A stretch of DNA of 23,963 nucleotides from an uncultured Eubacteriales bacterium. Its GTDB lineage: Bacteria > Bacillota > Clostridia > Oscillospirales > Acutalibacteraceae. The notes under the pieces are model-generated. The model searched no databases and was not told the origin of the DNA. It saw only the letters and a list, made by a program, of their open reading frames with translations. Position numbers and translations under genes: made by a program. Positions 22,722-23,963 of the stretch are shown piece by piece (the stretch's first letter is position 1; each line of letters opens with the position of its first letter). The stretch lies in the NCBI GenBank assembly GCA_910580045.1, contig CAJTXF010000036.1:1-23963 (forward strand), in the 5' to 3' direction.

Positions 22722-22964
22722 ATAAAAACCGTCGGCAGATGAAAAAAAGTCAGCTTTTTTGCAAAGAAACACCGAGGTACTGGCAGAGAGGCCACACCCA
22801 CGGTGCTTTTTCACTTTAATATACTTTTCACGGATAAAGCCGGACCAGTCCCTTCGCCCATATCGCCCTCATCCCTGGGATTTATCACGCCGCCCAGAAT
22901 ATGGGGGCGCTGTCCTGAACCCTGCCGGCTTTGCGCAGCCTTGGATTCGGGAAACAATCCTTGC
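22722..22964. other. Gene-free stretch between the ThuA-like and NYN genes
   Basis: On the minus strand AAAAAAG-CTGA-CTTTTTT (22743-22760) is a mostly A-T hairpin ending in a T run, a weak terminator candidate for the ThuA-like gene. I see no coding sequence with a ribosome binding site. Confidence 0.4.
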
Positions 22965-23621
22965 TTACTCATTGGCCATCCACCGCAGGGCATTCAGAAT
23001 CACCTTTTGGTATGCGGGGAAGCTGATGGCAAAGGCATTGTGTCCGGGAGTCAGGAGGCAGATTCGGCCCTGGCCGAGCTGCCTGCACATCCCCGCAGGG
23101 TAGCTCCCTGCGTCCGAGCTGGTCTGTGCAAAAACCTCCAAATCCTCTGCCAGTACTTCAAGGGCATAGTGCTCGTCTTGGGGCAGGGTGAAGTCCTCCA
23201 CCCCCTGCATAATCGGATGGGCAGGGTCCGCCACATGGAAGCGAACCGGGCACTGGGGCGGGTGTCCCTTGAACTGCACACCCTGGAAGTCTGCCATAGC
23301 CGGGCAGCGCTCTTTCCGGAAAGTAATGCCTGCGTGCAGAAACAGAATAGCGCCGCCCTCCTGCACATATTGTGCATAGCCCTGGGGGCTGACCAAGGTA
23401 ATTCCCTCCTCGAACCAGGGGGCCTGGTGGTTGGCGGCATTCAGGCAGTCACCCTTGGCGATAATGACCCCGTCAAACTGCCGGAGCAGTTCTGGGGTGA
23501 CAATGTCCTTGGCATCCATCACGGTCTGAAGGGTGTGGTCCTGCTCTGTGAGAAAATTCAGGCCAAACCGGATAGTTTCTCCAGGGTGCCACAGGTCATC
23601 GCAAATCAACAGAATATTCAA
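22965..23621 (-). CDS. ThuA-like domain protein (class I glutamine amidotransferase fold)
   Basis: A 218-aa cytoplasmic protein. ILLICDDLWHPG at the N-terminus, DGVIIAKGD, GGAILFLHAGI, then HPIMQGVEDFTLPQDEHY and LLTPGHNAFA are the conserved blocks of the ThuA family (PF06283), named for trehalose utilisation in rhizobia. The family has a flavodoxin/amidotransferase-like fold; its reaction is poorly defined, and carbohydrate or sugar-derivative handling is the usual guess. The start codon is TTG (23621) with AAGGAGG 8-9 nt upstream; the next Met is residue 35, inside the fold, so TTG is preferred. A sugar-utilisation operon is not visible in the window. Confidence 0.85.
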   Translation of the reverse strand: MNILLICDDLWHPGETIRFGLNFLTEQDHTLQTVMDAKDIVTPELLRQFDGVIIAKGDCLNAANHQAPWFEEGITLVSPQGYAQYVQEGGAILFLHAGITFRKERCPAMADFQGVQFKGHPPQCPVRFHVADPAHPIMQGVEDFTLPQDEHYALEVLAEDLEVFAQTSSDAGSYPAGMCRQLGQGRICLLTPGHNAFAISFPAYQKVILNALRWMANE

Positions 23622-23963
23622 AGTGTTTTCCTCCTTCTAATATGCCAACACAGTACCAGGGACTTTCAATTCCCGGCCAGGCCCTGCTTCCGGGTCTTTG
23701 CGGTATATCCGGAAAGTAAAGCCCCCAGGGCGCGGGCTGTTGAACAGCTGGCTGATGCTTATTTTACCAAATTTTTCGCCGGTCCGCAAGGACTGCCCCT
23801 TTCCTTCCGACAGGTTACGGACGCAGCACCCCAGAGCAGGCACAGAGGCAGTAAAAATAGAGGAAGTCCCACAGCAGAGACCTAGCCGTGGGAATCCAGA
23901 AAATGAAAAGGGATGGGCAATAGGCTGGTAACGTAAGAAAACATTTTGAGCGAGGGTCGGCGT
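23622..23963. other. Upstream region of the ThuA-like gene, no convincing gene
   Basis: On the minus strand TTGCGG (23784-23789), 17 bp, TAAAAT (23761-23766) could be the promoter of the ThuA-like gene, with a leader of about 130 nt. A 68-codon minus-strand frame (23637-23843) ends just before that gene, but lacks a ribosome binding site and a recognisable domain; it would have to be a gene fragment. The rest shows nothing that I can name. Confidence 0.4.

Noticed and set aside
22803..23885. 360-codon plus-strand frame opposite the ThuA-like gene
   Set aside because: It is antisense to a well-conserved gene, starts without a ribosome binding site and has no recognisable motif.

Overview
The window looks like chromosomal DNA from a Gram-positive, low-oxygen gut-type Clostridia (Bacillota), possibly Oscillospirales. 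The reasons are a T-box in front of thrS, near-consensus sigma-A promoters (TTGACA or similar, 17 bp, TATAAT), strong AGGAGG-type ribosome binding sites, GTG/TTG starts, an ECF-type vitamin transporter S component, a DUF2975/YozG-like pair and clearly GC-rich codon use. The taxonomic placement is inference; no rRNA or other marker settles it.

Layout. 1-2436: a CRISPR-repeat-like hairpin, then a sigma-A promoter, a threonine T-box with its terminator, thrS and a bidirectional terminator. 2453-4323 (minus): an ECF S component and a malic enzyme, separated by a second copy of the hairpin. 4482-6363: divergent genes for a cytoplasmic M23-type peptidase (minus) and a HAD phosphatase (plus), whose two promoters sit on an inverted repeat. 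6347-7923: a three-gene operon (DUF2975 membrane protein, YozG-like HTH regulator, unknown membrane-anchored protein) with palindromic operator candidates at its promoter. 8096-11853: a structured leader followed by a heterodimeric ABC exporter (degenerate-site subunit, then catalytic subunit). 11850-16777: a 4.9-kb block bounded by two near-identical 180-bp MITE-like elements in opposite orientation. It carries a MarR regulator, its promoter with an array of operator half-sites, and a second heterodimeric ABC exporter of the same layout. 16918-19490 (minus): a GtrB-like glycosyltransferase and a GtrII-family membrane glucosyltransferase. 19643-20988 (minus): a likely anti-sigma factor and an ECF sigma factor. 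21063-21184: phased A/T tracts plus a GC-rich structured segment that I cannot assign. 21185-22645 (minus): a NYN-domain putative RNase with an unrecognised N-terminal region. 22965-23621 (minus): a ThuA-like protein.

How the parts work together. The centre of the window is an export region: two complete heterodimeric exporters in tandem, each with its own control (an RNA leader for the first, MarR for the second). The second, with its regulator, lies between inverted miniature elements and so looks like a cassette that could have moved or could invert. The sigma/anti-sigma pair beside the gtr-like genes suggests envelope-stress sensing next to surface glycosylation, but the gtr genes have their own sigma-A-like promoter.

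The strongest leads are the MITE-bounded exporter cassette, the leader of the first exporter with two mutually exclusive hairpins, the NYN protein, and the structured segment before the sigma operon.
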